Shown in pieces: positions 12,138 to 25,542 of a DNA stretch of 64,000 bases. The notes below the pieces were generated by a model that ran no database searches, was not told the origin of the DNA, and was given only the letters and a program-made list of their open reading frames with translations. Within the stretch, counting starts at the first letter, position 1. The number at the start of each line of letters is the position of its first letter. The stretch spans positions 53,416,080-53,480,079 of the forward strand of contig OX439037.1 of assembly GCA_949317995.1 (NCBI GenBank). The letters run 5' to 3'. A program made the translations under genes and the position numbers. The stretch is from Acholoe squamosa (taxonomy: Eukaryota > Annelida > Polychaeta > Phyllodocida > Polynoidae).

Positions 12138-14732
12138 ATTCTCTAGGTGCGACTTCTGAACCATTTTGTAAGGATGGGTCACATATATGATGCGCTAATC
12201 AAGTAACAAAGACAATGATATATTATTTCTGAGGACAATTGGGGTAGAACAGACCACCTTATTTATTACTAAAGGGAAAACACAATATATTCCCTCCTGG
12301 GATCCAAGAACAAAACGGCTATAAGTGAGGTCCTGTGTGTGGAAATGAGGCTGCCCCCAAAAGGTCACAAAGTAGGACACCCCCCCCCCTCACACTCACA
12401 CACAGTGACCAGTTAGGAGAGTACCGTAGTATGTATCAGTACCACTTCCATATATTATCATAATAAATGCGAACATAGATTATAACGCAGATAAACAGCA
12501 TTGAATTCTGATGGCCCACATGTTAAACCATTCTCATAGTTCAGTGCAGCCAGTCGATATACACCATTTGCTGCATTTGTCGGGTAGAATGTCAAACATG
12601 CATCGTTCTTGTACCCTGTGTTTTACAACAACGGCACCTTTACTTGTCCACGCCCTGGTACAAAGGCTACAGGAGGAGGGGCGTGTAGCACCCTGCTCAC
12701 CCTCTGATCAATGCAGGCTGATTGAGGCTCGCCTAGAACAGGGTAATTGGGCCCTGGAGGCACACAGCAGGGAGGCATTGGAGGAGTGCTACTTCGATCC
12801 AGCCCCTCCCCAATCTTCCCCTGTAATAATACCAATACCCATACCAGTGCCAGCCTCATACAGTACCACAGACAGGCTAGACACCCAGCCTGTATATGGT
12901 GGCAGGGTGTGTGACTAGGCATGGCCGGTGTTGCTCCTATAGTAAAAGGAAGAGCAGGCTAAAATGCCCTCGTTTTCAGTCCTTTCTTTTCATGTAGCTA
13001 TAACTTGTCCCTTTTGTTGCTCCCAAGTGGTCATTCAAGTACAGTGCTTAAAAAAGCCGCCTTTGAGTAGATACCTAGTGGGGAGAAGTCAGTTAGTATA
13101 GTACCTACTCAGTGTGAGTTGTGAAGCAGGTAACAGAGGCATCATAAAAGCCCTTGTTACAGTGTGTGAGATTACAAGGTACCTGATAGTGCAGCTCTCT
13201 CTGTTCTAAACAAGGCAGGCGACTTCTGAGACTGATGTGGTGAGTGCAAGTACTTTGGTGAAGCAGTGCATGACTTGTTTAGAAAAGAGGGCACATACTT
13301 ACAGCTCTTTTTACAATAGGAGCAACACCCTCCTGGGACAATACAAGGGCAAATCAAACTTGCCTATCTAGGAGCAGAAGTTCATTTGTATGAGGGGTTT
13401 CCAATGGTTAGATACTTATCTATTTGTCCACGTTCAGAGACACGGACAATGCACCCACATACGACCTACATTGACAATGCACCCACTATCATACATGACA
13501 TAAACGGGAGTGGGTTGGGTTCTTAGAGCCTATTCTACCTTTTATGGTTTGGCCTTTTAGGTTTGACCTTTCTCTGGATGGTGGGACATGTTGCTGACAT
13601 GTTTCCCATGCATCCAATGTTTTTCAATAACACTACTATCATGGTACAACCATAGACTAGTCATAATCAATAACACTGTGGAACATGTATTAGAGGTGAC
13701 CACGCCCACATGCTACCCTTTTACCTGACGTGTCACCAAAGCCAAAAAGGGGTAATCCACGCTTTTTTTTTCATGCCACAGACTACCATACCCAGGGGCG
13801 TAGGAAGAAAAATATTTATTGGGTTTCGGCTGGAGGGCCGACCATACTTTTATATAGGATTATGCAGGGGACCTTACCTGGACCCACCTGCAGGCCCCTC
13901 CGCTCTCCCCAATTTCCTACGCTTTCATATACTTTCTTGTATAGTCTGTGGGCTATCAATGTGAACATCAATCACTTCTTCACTGAACTTCGTATAGAAG
14001 TATATGTACACCAACACAAGTGTCAAAAAATGTTGTTCATACATATATCTCATTCATCAAAGCTGCACGTCATCACCCCATCTCTTGCAATACCAAACAT
14101 CACAACCAAAGATTCCTGGTTACCTGCCTCAAAATATAGACCTACGTGTTTTTATGTTATACAAAGAACCCACGGTACTTTTTATTGTTTACAGCCAGTA
14201 GCAATATACAAAATCTTCTCATTTGGATTCACGCTTATAATAGTTTAAAAATTAGATTGAGGCTTTTGAGTATAGGCCTATATACCATAACTATCCTACC
14301 ATAAAGCATCATAGTAGGACATGTCTACAGACTGCCACCATCTATTGCAATCAAGAAATGCTCAATATGTTTCCAATAGGCCTATATCAGTGTTAATATA
14401 GTGAATGACGTGTAACTATCTGTACTAACATATCTGCTACCGGTTCCTTCCTGAACAGGTTTATTAGTTTTTAGAGAAGAGGCCGGATCTACACAACAAT
14501 GCAGACAAAAGGTTACTGTTCTTACATAAAAAGAGAAGCACGACAATATCGAATTCACATCACATTCACCTATATTCAAACTTAATTGCAATTTTAAATT
14601 CTACACTATTTCATAATTTCTAAACCCACCCTCATAAAACCACAAGTTACATATACTACGTACTCCTTTCTGTTTTACTCCAAGGTACATTATAATCGAC
14701 CCTTCTTAAGCTATAGTCATCCTTTGTCATAA
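12138..14732. other. Mostly non-coding, one weak exon candidate inside
   Basis: Apart from the frame at 12511-12918, nothing coding is supported. A short element at about 13795-13921 begins GGGGCGTAGGAA and ends with the complement TTCCTACGC, as in widespread dispersed repeats beginning with GGGGCGTAGG. Confidence 0.4.
12511..12918 (+). CDS. Candidate exon, unknown protein (weak)
   Basis: This open frame of 135 codons has a protein-like composition in its second half (charged segment around residues 58-95, then a proline/isoleucine-rich stretch). A good splice acceptor (pyrimidine-rich, ending ATGCAG) ends near 12714, and a donor CAGG|GTGTGT lies at 12906/12907, leaving phase 0. That phase matches the acceptor of the candidate exon at 26134. 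A competing frame runs on the other strand. I do not recognise the protein, and no start context singles out the ATG. Transcript evidence would be needed to call a gene. Confidence 0.22.
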   Translation: MAHMLNHSHSSVQPVDIHHLLHLSGRMSNMHRSCTLCFTTTAPLLVHALVQRLQEEGRVAPCSPSDQCRLIEARLEQGNWALEAHSREALEECYFDPAPPQSSPVIIPIPIPVPASYSTTDRLDTQPVYGGRVCD

Positions 14733-15308
14733 GGTGAGGCTCCACTATGCGATTTTTTGGTACAGTCTCATCTAATTTTATCCCTATAGTGCCTAAGGTA
14801 TAGGGTGTTGATATTCCTATATTGTAAACATGAGATTCAAAATTGTAAACATGAGATTTCAGGGGTTATTTTATGGGTGATCTCTCTCCTTGTGTGCCAT
14901 ATTTACCAGCTAACCTGCACCTGCATAGACTCTGTGATTGGGTGGGAGTTCAATATATAAACATCAACACAGCAAAATATAAATAACAACAGAGCAGTCA
15001 CATAGATCACAGGGTCTTGTACTGTAAAAATCAAACCTGTCTAATATTGAGTTGCAGAGAGTCATCAGTGTGAAAGTCTGCAATATTTACATCAGGTCAA
15101 CTTGATTTAGTAAACAAAAACATTTTTTGGCAACAAAAATGTGCCTGCGATTGTACACAAAGCCTTCTCCACATAAACAGAAAGCTCTCTCAATCTTCTA
15201 TTTACACCTTGAAATAATAACAAATACCACTCTATAATCTGTCTTTGTGTCTGCTTTTGTGAGAATAGCTCCGATTTTCAGCAAAAATCGCGTAGTGGAG
15301 CCTCACCT
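14733..15308. mobile_element. AGGTGAGGCTCC MITE, copy 1
   Basis: The 576-bp element has inverted ends: AGGTGAGGCTCCACTATGCG at the left, and its near-complement ending GGAGCCTCACCT at the right. The copy at 36497-37076 is almost identical along its whole length, with few substitutions and about 4 bp length difference, so both moved recently. There is no coding frame. No clean target duplication is visible in this copy. Confidence 0.92.
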
Positions 15309-15690
15309 GAAGACGAGATTCGGGAGCGATTTCAGAAGTTGAACATATCACGTAACACAATTATGGGACTTAGACATTGGTGTCTGTTGGACAACCAAGG
15401 GGCATGCTATCAAGGTTTGAATGTATACTATTTCAACTGCTTCCCCATCATTTAAACCGTTTGTCACGATAATTTGTATTTAATATGGATCCACAGATGG
15501 CTTCAGTAGCATTTTCAAAAGAGAACCTTTTCTCACCTCTTGCCGCTAGAACTTTTCAACATTTAGGGGTAAAAAAGGGGAAGAAATCGATCAAGAAGAA
15601 TTCACCTTAGCACCCATCCCCCGGGTATGTCATGGGTACACACAGTAAATCGTATTACAATTCCGTTTGTAATACTCGGCAAATACTCGG

Positions 15691-15692
<2 letters not shown>

Positions 15693-15737
<45 letters not shown>
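15693..15737. repeat. (AT)n microsatellite
   Basis: About 45 bp of alternating TA. Confidence 0.97.
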
Positions 15738-15739
<2 letters not shown>

Positions 15740-15941
15740 GCCTGCAGTGTGTACTACCATTATCTCTAATGCATACGGACAGAAATATTCTATTAACCTC
15801 CAAAATAACTGAATTACTCCCAATTACTGCTCCTGGATTGTTCCTAATCTGCCAAATTCAGGCCAGCCGTCACTGTCTGGCAGTAAATGCCCTTTAAAGG
15901 TAGCAGTGCCTTAATGCGCCTCACCTATTGTTTCTTTGTCA

Positions 15942-16317
15942 GTACCATGCATGGATGCAGCATTGATGACTTAGTAGTCATACATGCAGTGCTAGATTGT
16001 CATACAATACATCACGACTAACCAGGTGCATGCTTGTACCATGCATGGATGCAGCATTGATGACTTAGTAGTCATACATGCAGTTCTAGATTGTCATACA
16101 ATACATCACGACTAACCAGGTGCATGCTTGTACCATGCATGGATGCAGCATTGATGACTTAGTAGTCATACATGCAGTGCTAGATTGTCATACAATACAT
16201 CACGACTAACCAGGTGCATGCTTGTACCATGCATGGATGCAGCATTGATGACTTAGTAGTCATACATGCAGTGCTAGATTGTCATACAATACATCACGAC
16301 TAACAAGGTGCATGCTT
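15942..16317. repeat. 94-bp tandem repeat, four copies
   Basis: Unit starts are at 15942, 16036, 16130 and 16224, exactly 94 bp apart, and the copies differ at only one or two positions. Each unit holds the palindrome CCATGCATGG and an inverted pair around GACTTAGTAGTC. The near-identity and exact period imply recent expansion by slippage or unequal exchange. Confidence 0.97.
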
Positions 16318-19300
16318 TCTTGAGAGGTAGGCACTGGGGGTAGGCTGTACATCAACAAAATATCTGTAACCAAAAATGTTGTCCCATCTCTCCACACCAC
16401 CCTACTTTTTCATACAAGGCTTACACTTATAGAAATAATGTGCCAAACCCCATTCTTGCGTTTATTATTTTTAAACCTTTACAACGATATAATTATGGCC
16501 TTTCTGTGACTGCCCTGCTGCAATCCTCGTATACATAACTATGATTTAAACACATTGTTAACGATAACAAAATAAAGAAGAAAAGGAAAAGAGAACCCTG
16601 TACCTTGTAATCACCCCCGTAATAGAAGAGGGGATTCCATACCATTTGCATGGACACGTCACTCCCACGTCAGCGGTGGCGTATTTACTACGCCTGACCC
16701 CATGAGGTCAGAGGCTATTGTTAATCTAAGGTGGTTGTCTATTTTTATGTCATCAACATCCTTGTACCAGTGTGAATGTAGGAGTGTTAATATCAGTGAT
16801 GTATTAGCACATTCTTGTGGGGTTTCTCTTTAACAGTGGTAGCTTTTAATACACTGTACTCTGTAAACAAGTCAGCACATCATGTTCCTTTTTCAAACAA
16901 ACCATACATTCCATTTGTACCTTGTGTAGAAGATAAATCATTTTTGCATAGAAATGGCGTATACCATTGAAGATTAATTCCACAGCAAAGACTCACCCCT
17001 TTTTCACACATGTATTCTCAAGTCCTCACATCGTCTAGGTAATAGATTTTAGGATGACTGTCACTCTCTCGATAAAAACAATCATATCATCTCATAAACC
17101 TTAATGACTCAGTAGTTTGTATATTCATAAAACATATACATGTATAGAGATCAGACCAACAGTTTGGCACCATGCCACCGAAGATGGGGTTGGGCCTGAC
17201 TGCTTGTTTAACGATCCAATCGCACCTACCCACCTTGTTGTCTGTCAAACAACGACAAGGATTCATGAACTCGCATTCTGTTAGGTTAGCTATAGTTTCC
17301 AACACGTATTTACATAACGGAACTACGGCTGATCCGGTACCAGGGAAGCCCCATGGCGCTCTCTGGTGGATGGTCATGCAGCCTCCTGTTCTCACAACTT
17401 TAATTTCCATGGCTACATTCCATGCATGCACAGAAGACACTCATAGCTTATTTCTGAGAAACTCCCCGCTTGGTGAACCACCTTATTCTTATTCAAAGGG
17501 ATCAGGGTATCTTGATTACGAACACGGGAAACTCCGTAATTATACCCACTTGGATGGGACTTTCCTTTCTTCCAAATGTAAGTCACTCAAGTTATAAAGG
17601 GAATCAGTAGACTGGGTGCAAATACATTGCTCATAGCATACGCTACCATTCCCTCTGAGGCCAAATGTGTGGCAAAAATATTACCCACCCATTTCCGTGT
17701 AAGTGTTTCAGGAGCAGAGCGTGTGGCTCTCTGCACGCTGAAGTAATGTAATGTGCATTGCTTCACTGGTACAGAGGCCACAATTTTTCGGAAGAAGTAA
17801 CAGTGGTCCAGTGTAACAGGACTAGATCATTATCACATGCCAATGCCCACTGTGGCCCCGACCGTGGCCCGACAGATAAGTGTTAAAACTCAGAGATGTA
17901 CCCCCGGGGAGTCGCTCTGTATTGACATATATGTCATAGATCGCACTGTTTCTTGTTACTGTTTCCACATCCTGCTTGTGTTTGCGATCCCATCCCAGGC
18001 TTCTATTAGGTCTAGTGCTCTTGTCTGGTAACATCAGATATTTCTGGATCCCAAATGTCTCTCCTCTGACTGGTTGTTAGTTACAATATACAATGTATAG
18101 TGACTTCTGGTGAAATAAGGAGGGGCGGGGTGAGGGCGGGTACAGAAAATGCGTCGGACAAATGCCTTGTCTCGAACACCTTATTTTTTTTAGCTATCTA
18201 TGTATACTATAGACCCTCTATTTATGACTACACATACTCAATAATCTTTGCAACAGCTTGAACCCCAAATGCAAGTGCAGGACCAAAAAAAGGTATGTGT
18301 GTTCGACTAAAGATGATTCGACCCTAAATGCCAATGATGATAATGCTTTACCTTTATAATTCCCACAATGTTTCCGTAGCCAGTTAACGGATATAAGATA
18401 TCAGGTATTGTCCCTTATGACCTAAATATATGTGTTAAAGTTTACTCTTTGACAACTGCCTTTACTTGTACCAGAATATTCCATATCCTGGATGTTCATT
18501 ACATGACTGACCTAAGCCAAATAAGGCCGATCTCAGTATTTTTTAAAGATTTGTTTTTTCATATTTTAAGGATTTTTTTTTATATGTTTTCTATTTTCCT
18601 TTTTAGGTTTTAGTATCAGATGACAGAGACAGATGTTAAAAATTTGCAGTCTATTTGTAACATTTCTGGAAATAAACCTTTACGCATCATTAAGTTAAGC
18701 CTGGGGTTGGCCCAAGTAAAAAAAAAAATCAATAAAGAAAAGAAAAAACCGACCTACCAACCTCAACCTTTTGACTATGTTACCGGGAACTTACTTTACT
18801 TTTTTTTTGGCCTTATTCAAAGGTAAACTTATGATTCATAGTTAGAAATCGAATTTAGGGCTATGACGTTTGTTTGTTGCTGTTATTTTTGCATTGTCTA
18901 TTGTCTTATCATTCCTGGAACGGAGGAAGTAATACAGGTAGGGATTATTGCCTCGTAGTCATGACATATCGCTCACTGAAGGAAAAAATATATGGAAGTT
19001 TCCTGGTACTGGATATCAGTGTGGTGCTTCATGAAACCAAGAAAGGTGGTTGCTATAGTAACGGCCCCACACCTATGTATCCTGGAAGATCACCTATATA
19101 CCCCTACCCCCCCCCCCCCCCCACCTCTGACCAATCCCCACATATAACAAAACGAAACTAACTCTAGTGCGCTTTATCCCATTTTCTATTCTTCTTATTT
19201 TTTCATATTATGTGAAAAGCCCCTGAGACTGACTCAGTGTGAGTAAGTATGGATCTCTGACTAGGGTGGGTTGACTATGTATATACATATAAAGTGACGC

Positions 19301-21454
19301 TTGTGTGTTTGGCAGTCATTCAGTGTAGAGTTGAGCAGCTACTGGGGTGTATAAAGGAGTACAAGACATCTTGTCAGCTCCAGGACAGTTTTTCTAGCAC
19401 ACGGGATTAACATTCAACACGACGACGTCCACCTAATCCTACACAGTATTTGTATGTGGAATATAGGACCATCCAACAACTAGATCTCTCCTGCCATAGG
19501 GTGATACTACAGGTAGGGGGGTTTGCTTGTCCCCTTTTTTTCAATTGGCACCATTGAAAAAACACTATGACCAGCGTGGTTGATTGTGATTGCTTCAACC
19601 TTAGTTTCTATTTGCTTTGATATGATACTTCGATCAGTTCGCAACCCCAAGCCATTATCCACACAGGGGCACGTGGACCATGATGAATTTCTTGTCATCT
19701 ACACTAGATGTCAATCATCTATAGAGCCATAAATATCTGCGTAAAGTTGCCCTCATATAGATAAAAAGGCTAAAAACAACAACAAAAAACAAAACAAAAA
19801 ACAATCACCTGATATTGAAAATAAAGCGTGTGCACATTTATATGTATGATTCATCATCAATCACAACCCGCAGTCCTCGCACTAGTTCTACAACTTATCG
19901 TTAGACTACAAGATTCTTCTCCAAGAGGATGTCATGCTTTATATAGTAAATGGTATCTTACAACAACATACATTGTATTTATTCAGAGGATAAAGTCAGG
20001 GATAAACAGGCAAATAATGTAGGAGACAGAACACTGTAGACTCATGTTCAGAAGGTCCCAGTGTATATATAGGCTACTCAAATTCCACTGACATTGTTAG
20101 GGCATGTGTATTTTACGCTATGTAAACATTGCTTTGAATACATCATAATGGGCTGACTTGTATCTATATATGCTCAGTCCGGTTTTTAAACCTTACTGAC
20201 ATGAAAATAATCCGAGGCGATAGTGTGTCCGTGTTAATGTTAAATATACAGGCACAGTAGTCTCTTAGTGTTTACTCTATTTGAAAGTTTTACATATAGA
20301 AAAAGGATGTAAGTATTCGACTTGCACCGTTCACTTTGATATTGATATTTTCATGGATCTTTGCGACCTCAGTGTTGCCTTTCAAGGGTCAGCGCTTGAC
20401 TGACTGCACTATTGTACCACTTGCAAATGGCGCGGGGTCTCACTCTCAGGGACAAATCGTCCGCAGTGATGTTTAATTTCAGCGGTTTCCAACCATACAA
20501 TTAGCTGGTCACCGTCACAAAGTCAGACATATGGTGTGACCTTTGCTTGTAGTAATAGCCCTCTAAGGACACCATGATGCCGCAATGTTTATGTTCATTT
20601 CTGGTCATTATGCAGTCCCCCCGCGCGAGTTACTCGCTAGCATTGCATTGGAGCGGCTCATGGATATACCCTTTAGAACCCTTAACCTGAAGGGTGATTC
20701 ACTCTGGCTACATTCATGCATAATGATGACCCACTGTGATAAAAAAGGGCATTTGCTATATTATGCTTCCCCCCTTAGTCTTATGACTAGAAACAGTTTC
20801 ACCTTAGACTTATAACCCATATATTTAAAAAAAAAAAAAGACAAAGGGAGGGTTCCAATGGTACAAGATACATGTAAGCATGTGTGTCCCGGAAAAGGGA
20901 CATTCTTCTCTGACATGTGCTGAAGTGTTTCCGGGGAGGTTTCCTCGACCTCATCAACTAAACACTAGTCCCAATGGTCCATTGTTAGCCTAAGCCCCAT
21001 TACTACTCATGACTTAAGTGTCACTCCCTATTGTTATCTGGGTTTTAAATCACTTCAACATGGGATTATTTACACAAACATTGAGGGAACATGGTGTATG
21101 TATATATACATCACCATCCATCCAGGGGTGGTCCTAGGTTCATACAGTTGGTACACCCATGCTACACAGGCTGTACATCATCTTGTATTCAGGCTGGTAT
21201 AGACAGGCGTGTATAACTCTTAAACCTTGGTGGGTGAACCTGGGAGTGAACGCTGTCTATATAGCTGAGCTCACTAGATGGGTCAGGTCATCAGAAAGTG
21301 TAAGATTTTGCCCTTGAAGGCCCTTAAAAATTAATTTTCTAACTACTTTATATAACCCTAACAAATTTGTGAAGCTACATCCCCTCAGCTCAGAAAACCA
21401 AAAAATACCAACTTAGGACATCCGGTTCCATTTTTATTGCTTGTTTTGTGTCAT

Positions 21455-21852
21455 GTAACGTCCGGTACCAAAATCATGAAATATGGAGGTAATTAAAGTT
21501 GCTGTCAGTAATATAGAATGTCCCATTATGCATAGTAAACACATGCAATAACAAGGCCAATATGTCTATTATTGACTTCAATTACAAAATGGAACAAAAT
21601 TTGAGTTATGCATGCACAGTAGACTGCCTCTTACATGATGATAAAAGTACCGGACGTTACGTAACGTCCGGTACTTTTATCAGAATTATTTCACGTAAGC
21701 TGCTCTCACATGGAGACAAATGCTGATAGACACACAATTTCTTCACCAAAGTAGGGGATAATAGGTCCCTTTATATAGGTAATAACAAAAATGTTGAAGC
21801 TTTATTTTTTCCATGTAATATAACTGATTTAGATTTAGGTACCAGACGTTAC
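21455..21852. mobile_element. Head-to-tail pair of GTAACGTCCGGTAC elements
   Basis: GTAACGTCCGGTACC begins at 21455. Its complement GTACCGGACGTTAC ends at 21660 and is followed at once by GTAACGTCCGGTAC at 21661. A diverged complement, GGTACCAGACGTTAC, ends at 21852. This reads as two abutting MITE-like units of about 206 and 192 bp with the same termini and no spacer. Confidence 0.75.
21639..21682. repeat. 44-bp perfect palindrome
   Basis: Two 22-nt arms meet with no spacer at 21660/21661. The centre is GGACGTTACGTAACGTCC, and the symmetry extends outward to TGAT/ATCA. It marks the junction between the two abutting MITE-like units and could extrude as a cruciform. Confidence 0.95.
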
Positions 21853-23087
21853 AAATTACAGATTTCCATTTTCAAAGACACATAATGCAAAATTCTCATT
21901 CAGTAACATGTCCAAACCTCATGGAAATGATACCTATAATCATAAACAATATAAAAAATAACTCTGGGATACTCCAGATGTTCTTTATTCAACACAGGAC
22001 ACTTGTAAAAAAATACAAAAAGTCAAAAAAGAACAAATTTGGCCATTTTTTTCACTTTGGCAGGCTACAAGTCTGAGATTTTTTGATGCATGACCACAAA
22101 TTAACATTTTTCTGATAGCCCTAAGTGTCCTCCATCAAATAAGTCTATGTAAGACAAGATTGGTTCACAACTTCTTTCTCCAGAGCCATAAGAGTCCAAA
22201 ATGACCCCCAAAACACAAAATCTACTGCTTTCTGGCGACCTGACCCATTATACATGTACGACCGTGGTTTGGTGTTTGACCTTGAAGTGAGGGGCAAGCT
22301 TACCTCTGATGCACATGTACATCCACAGTAACCAATACACGCCCAGATCCGGTGCTGTGGTTCAAATCCCGTGTCCTTTCGAGATAATCAAGACCAACAC
22401 AACTGCAATACGGCGATATATAAGAGTGAGGTAATTTTGCTTATTTATGTATCTAGGAGACAAGAGTTGAGGCAAACTATAAATCTATTGAGGGTTTAAA
22501 GGTAGGGCTTACATACTAAGTAGTGTGTACACGTTGTCGCGCTTTTATAATACATTTAGTTATAATTTATGAATAAAGATACCTTTATCACCACAACCCA
22601 CTCAACATACGGGCACAAATGATCGACATACACTTCCCAACAAATCACATATATTTATGCATATATAAACTTCATGTCAAACACAACAGAATTGGTTCTA
22701 TACCTTTTATGTCCATATTTGCAACATAAGAGTCCTGAATGAACGGGGGAATCAGGAGCCTCAATCTCAACGATGTCATTATAAGTAATCAAATTAACAT
22801 TATCTATATTACCAATCATACATTTAGAGTGGAAATATGACAACCCCTATTGACCACTTTATCATTCCATGACCGTTTGGTGTATAGTCGCGATTATGTG
22901 ACATTGAGTTAGTTCAATGATGAACTCGATCTTACTTTTAGAGATGATTATCACCATTTAATACATGGGTCATAAAGAATGATTGCGCTCAGCTTACTAC
23001 AAACCCTTTAAGGAGCGCATGTTGCTATAGAGCAGTATGCCCTTCTGTCTTAGTCAGTGCATTCACGGGGCTTGTGGAGCTCGGCAC

Positions 23088-23861
23088 TGAGGCTCTTATC
23101 CGTCAAAGGGCGCCGAACCCTCAAACAGGTTTTCGGTTTGAGGGTTAAGAGCAACCAGGGGGTCTTATCTGTCAAACATACCTCTTATCCCTCAAATGCC
23201 CTCATCCAAAACACTCTAATCTCTCATATCCAGTACAGGTATCTATTATATAGGCATTAGTTCTTAGGGCCTTTCTGCACTAGCCGACACTCAGTGACCA
23301 TCATTCCCGATCAGTCGTGTAGTGGAGGAAGATATGCCCTTATCAAGGCATGAGTCATTTATTCTATAGCCTAAAGTGCTGGAAGAATATAGAGATCGAT
23401 GGAGGGAGGAAAGGTATATAGTATAGAATAAGGGAGTATTGGATTGGCTGAGTAGGGGAATGAGGGAGTGTGTGGGGGTGGAAGGAGTAGGGGAGAGGGG
23501 AGGGAGTACAGAATGGGGACAGAGGGAGTCAAGGAATTCCCCCCCCCCATTCCCCACCATTCTCCGTCAATCCTACCTATCCCCCCTTCCCCGATACTCC
23601 CTCTCCCATATCCTCCCTCACCTCCTATGGGCAAGTGATATGGGCAAGTGATCCGAATAAGGATCGTTATACGGATGGTGAGACCGTCCGGATATCGCTT
23701 CCCCCTCCTACGGTCCTTTCCCCTACTACCTCATTCCCCTTCCTCACCACTCATTAAATTTCCTTTACTCTCTCTGTGTGGATAAGATCTCTTGGTTACT
23801 CCTAGCGCTCAAACGGAAACCTGTTTGAGGGTGGAGAGCTGTTTGAGAGATAAGAGCCTCA
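23088..23861. mobile_element. TIR element TGAGGCTCTTATC
   Basis: The 774-bp unit starts TGAGGCTCTTATC (then CGTCAAA) and ends with the complement TTTGAGAGATAAGAGCCTCA. Near both ends, further CTCTTATC-CTCAAA or GTTTGAGGG motifs recur, like subterminal repeats. The interior contains purine/pyrimidine-biased runs (about 23440-23600) that create spurious long frames on both strands. Confidence 0.72.
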
Positions 23862-24244
23862 CATGACTGCTCGGTGCATATAGTCTATATGGGTCGGCCC
23901 TTATAAAGGGGGTAAACCAATGGTGCACATGGAAGTCAAGGCCCTGAGCTGCTCTGGCCAACCTAGAGGTCGATTGTCTGCTGTATCACATAGTATAAAA
24001 CATAACACAGCTGCTCGCAAAATATAGTCTGTGCGTGATAGTCCAAAAAACAAGACATAATCAAAGAGGTTATGCCACAGTATACCCCATTTGCTGTGTT
24101 TGCAGAAATCTGTGGTCACTCTCTCACGACAGTGGGCCTATCCATGGCTGAGTTTCAGGATCATGGCATGGGAATATCACGTTACTGTCTAGGAAAGGCA
24201 TACTGTGCTCCACTGTGTCGCGGTGGGGTCTGGTAAGGGAGTGC

Positions 24245-24420
24245 TCATTTTTTAAATAACAACAGGAGGGTTGGCTGGTAGGTTTGAGAGGGGGGGTGTG
24301 GAATTTTTTTGACCCCGTGACCAAAATAATTTTACCTGTTTTCAGCAAAAAAGCCTGCGCATTACTATAAAGGTTAAACGGGTGCATTTGCACGTGATTT
24401 TCGGCCCTTCGAGTGGGTCA
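24245..24420. mobile_element. Partial copy of the TTTTTTAACAACAGG element
   Basis: It starts GTGCTCATTTTTTAAATAACAACAGG, with GGTTTGAG and 'GACCCC' segments in the same order as the complete element at 25543. The far terminus is not found, so this looks truncated. Confidence 0.5.
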
Positions 24421-24763
24421 GAAAAATGTATTCGCAACAAAACCTTTCACATTTTTCAGTGGTATATCTGGGTTATGGTGTTCAAAGTTCAATCAAAGTG
24501 CCGCTCTACTATTAAATTTAAAAGTAAATAAATAGTTTTACATGACAATGGGCATTTCTGATTCTCAACCCATGTGTGTAGGTTGAACTGAATGGTAGCA
24601 TGGGTAAAGCAGTTCTATCATATGCTTGACTATCAATTCTATTGATTCAGATTCCAGAGAAACAACATAAAATTGGGCCAACTGTAGGGGTGTGGTGCTG
24701 AAGAAGATGGACCAGAGCTTATGTACTTCAGCCAGTCTAATCATATACATGCAGGCATGTACC

Positions 24764-25163
24764 CCCCGGGGGGGGGGGGCTACTTAGGTAGCCTATACTG
24801 TCAAACAGACCTGCAAAAGCGGAGGCGGTGACGCAGAAATTTAGGAGGCTGTAACTCTCTGTGCACCTTATAAATAGGGGGCAGTAACTCTGAGTGCACC
24901 TAAAAAATTGGGGGCAGTAAATATCTTCTTTGCACCAGAAAAAATACTGTACATATTAAGATCCTTGCTGTAGACATTTCTTCAAATTTTAGGTATTTCT
25001 TTCAAATGCCTTGAAATCAGGGGGCGGTAACTCTAAATGCCTTGAAATTAGGGGGCAGTGGATTACTTCAGTAATCTGGGATGGGTCATATCACCTGGAT
25101 TTAGGGGGTAGGTAGTTTGGCAGTGGGTAAAGACCATCATAATTATAGTGTGTAGCCCCCCGG
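24764..25163 (+). mobile_element. CCCGGGG-terminal MITE, copy 2
   Basis: The 400-bp unit starts CCCCGGGG and ends CCCCCCGG, inverted with respect to the copy at 11728. It shares with that copy the order of AGGGGGCAGTAACT-like units, a poly-A-interrupted middle, and the terminal 'GGATTTAG...GGTAGTTTGGCAGT' block. The flanks CATGTACC and CATACACC match at 6 of 8 positions, consistent with a decayed 8-bp target duplication. Confidence 0.82.
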
Positions 25164-25542
25164 CATACACCTAAGGGTTCTCAAACTGTTAGCAGGAACA
25201 TTAGACAAGGTGTTGACAGGTGATGGACATTAATCAAATTGACTATCGCTCAGCCATCAGTGATCTGTAGTTATCACGTGTGGATACCACGTGTTGACAA
25301 CTTTCACACGAGAGGGGAGGGGTGCACCAAAGGAATTAAGGAAAACCAGGATGGGCTTTGTGTCCCGCTTTGTGTACATCCTAATATGAACCTCAGAGCA
25401 GGGGAGCATACCAGGAGGCTAGAACCTGTGACTATGGTATATGGCTACAAGGTGTTTTGCCAGAAAATGGTAGTTACAAATGAGTGAATGAGAGAGAGAT
25501 TCAATCGCCACCCCCGTACATCAAATAGCCTTTAGGGAGTGA

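Larger units (their letters stand above)
15309..21277. other. Gene-poor stretch with tandem and simple repeats
   Basis: Besides the microsatellite and the 94-bp tandem repeat listed separately, no gene is supported. Two overlapping antisense frames of 117 and 141 codons at 17087-17597 are the only long ones. Neither has recognisable domains. Confidence 0.45.
21278..22248. mobile_element. Large non-autonomous TIR element (ATGGGTCAGGTC)
   Basis: The 971-bp unit is bounded by ATGGGTCAGGTC at the left and its complement GACCTGACCCAT at the right. The similarity continues inward for about 33 bp (CAGAAAG... ATTTTG). It encodes nothing. Two smaller TIR units (21455-21852) sit inside it and seem to be nested insertions. 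Confidence 0.72.

Noticed and set aside
15942-16317. CRISPR-like array
   Set aside because: Units are direct tandem copies without unique spacers, in eukaryotic DNA.
17087-17597. Overlapping antisense frames of 117 and 141 codons
   Set aside because: Neither has a recognisable domain or splice context, and each can be a shadow of the other; kept only as a note.
22300-22400. Possible tRNA from GGTTCAAATCCC near 22360
   Set aside because: A box B-like string is present but no box A or cloverleaf could be found upstream.
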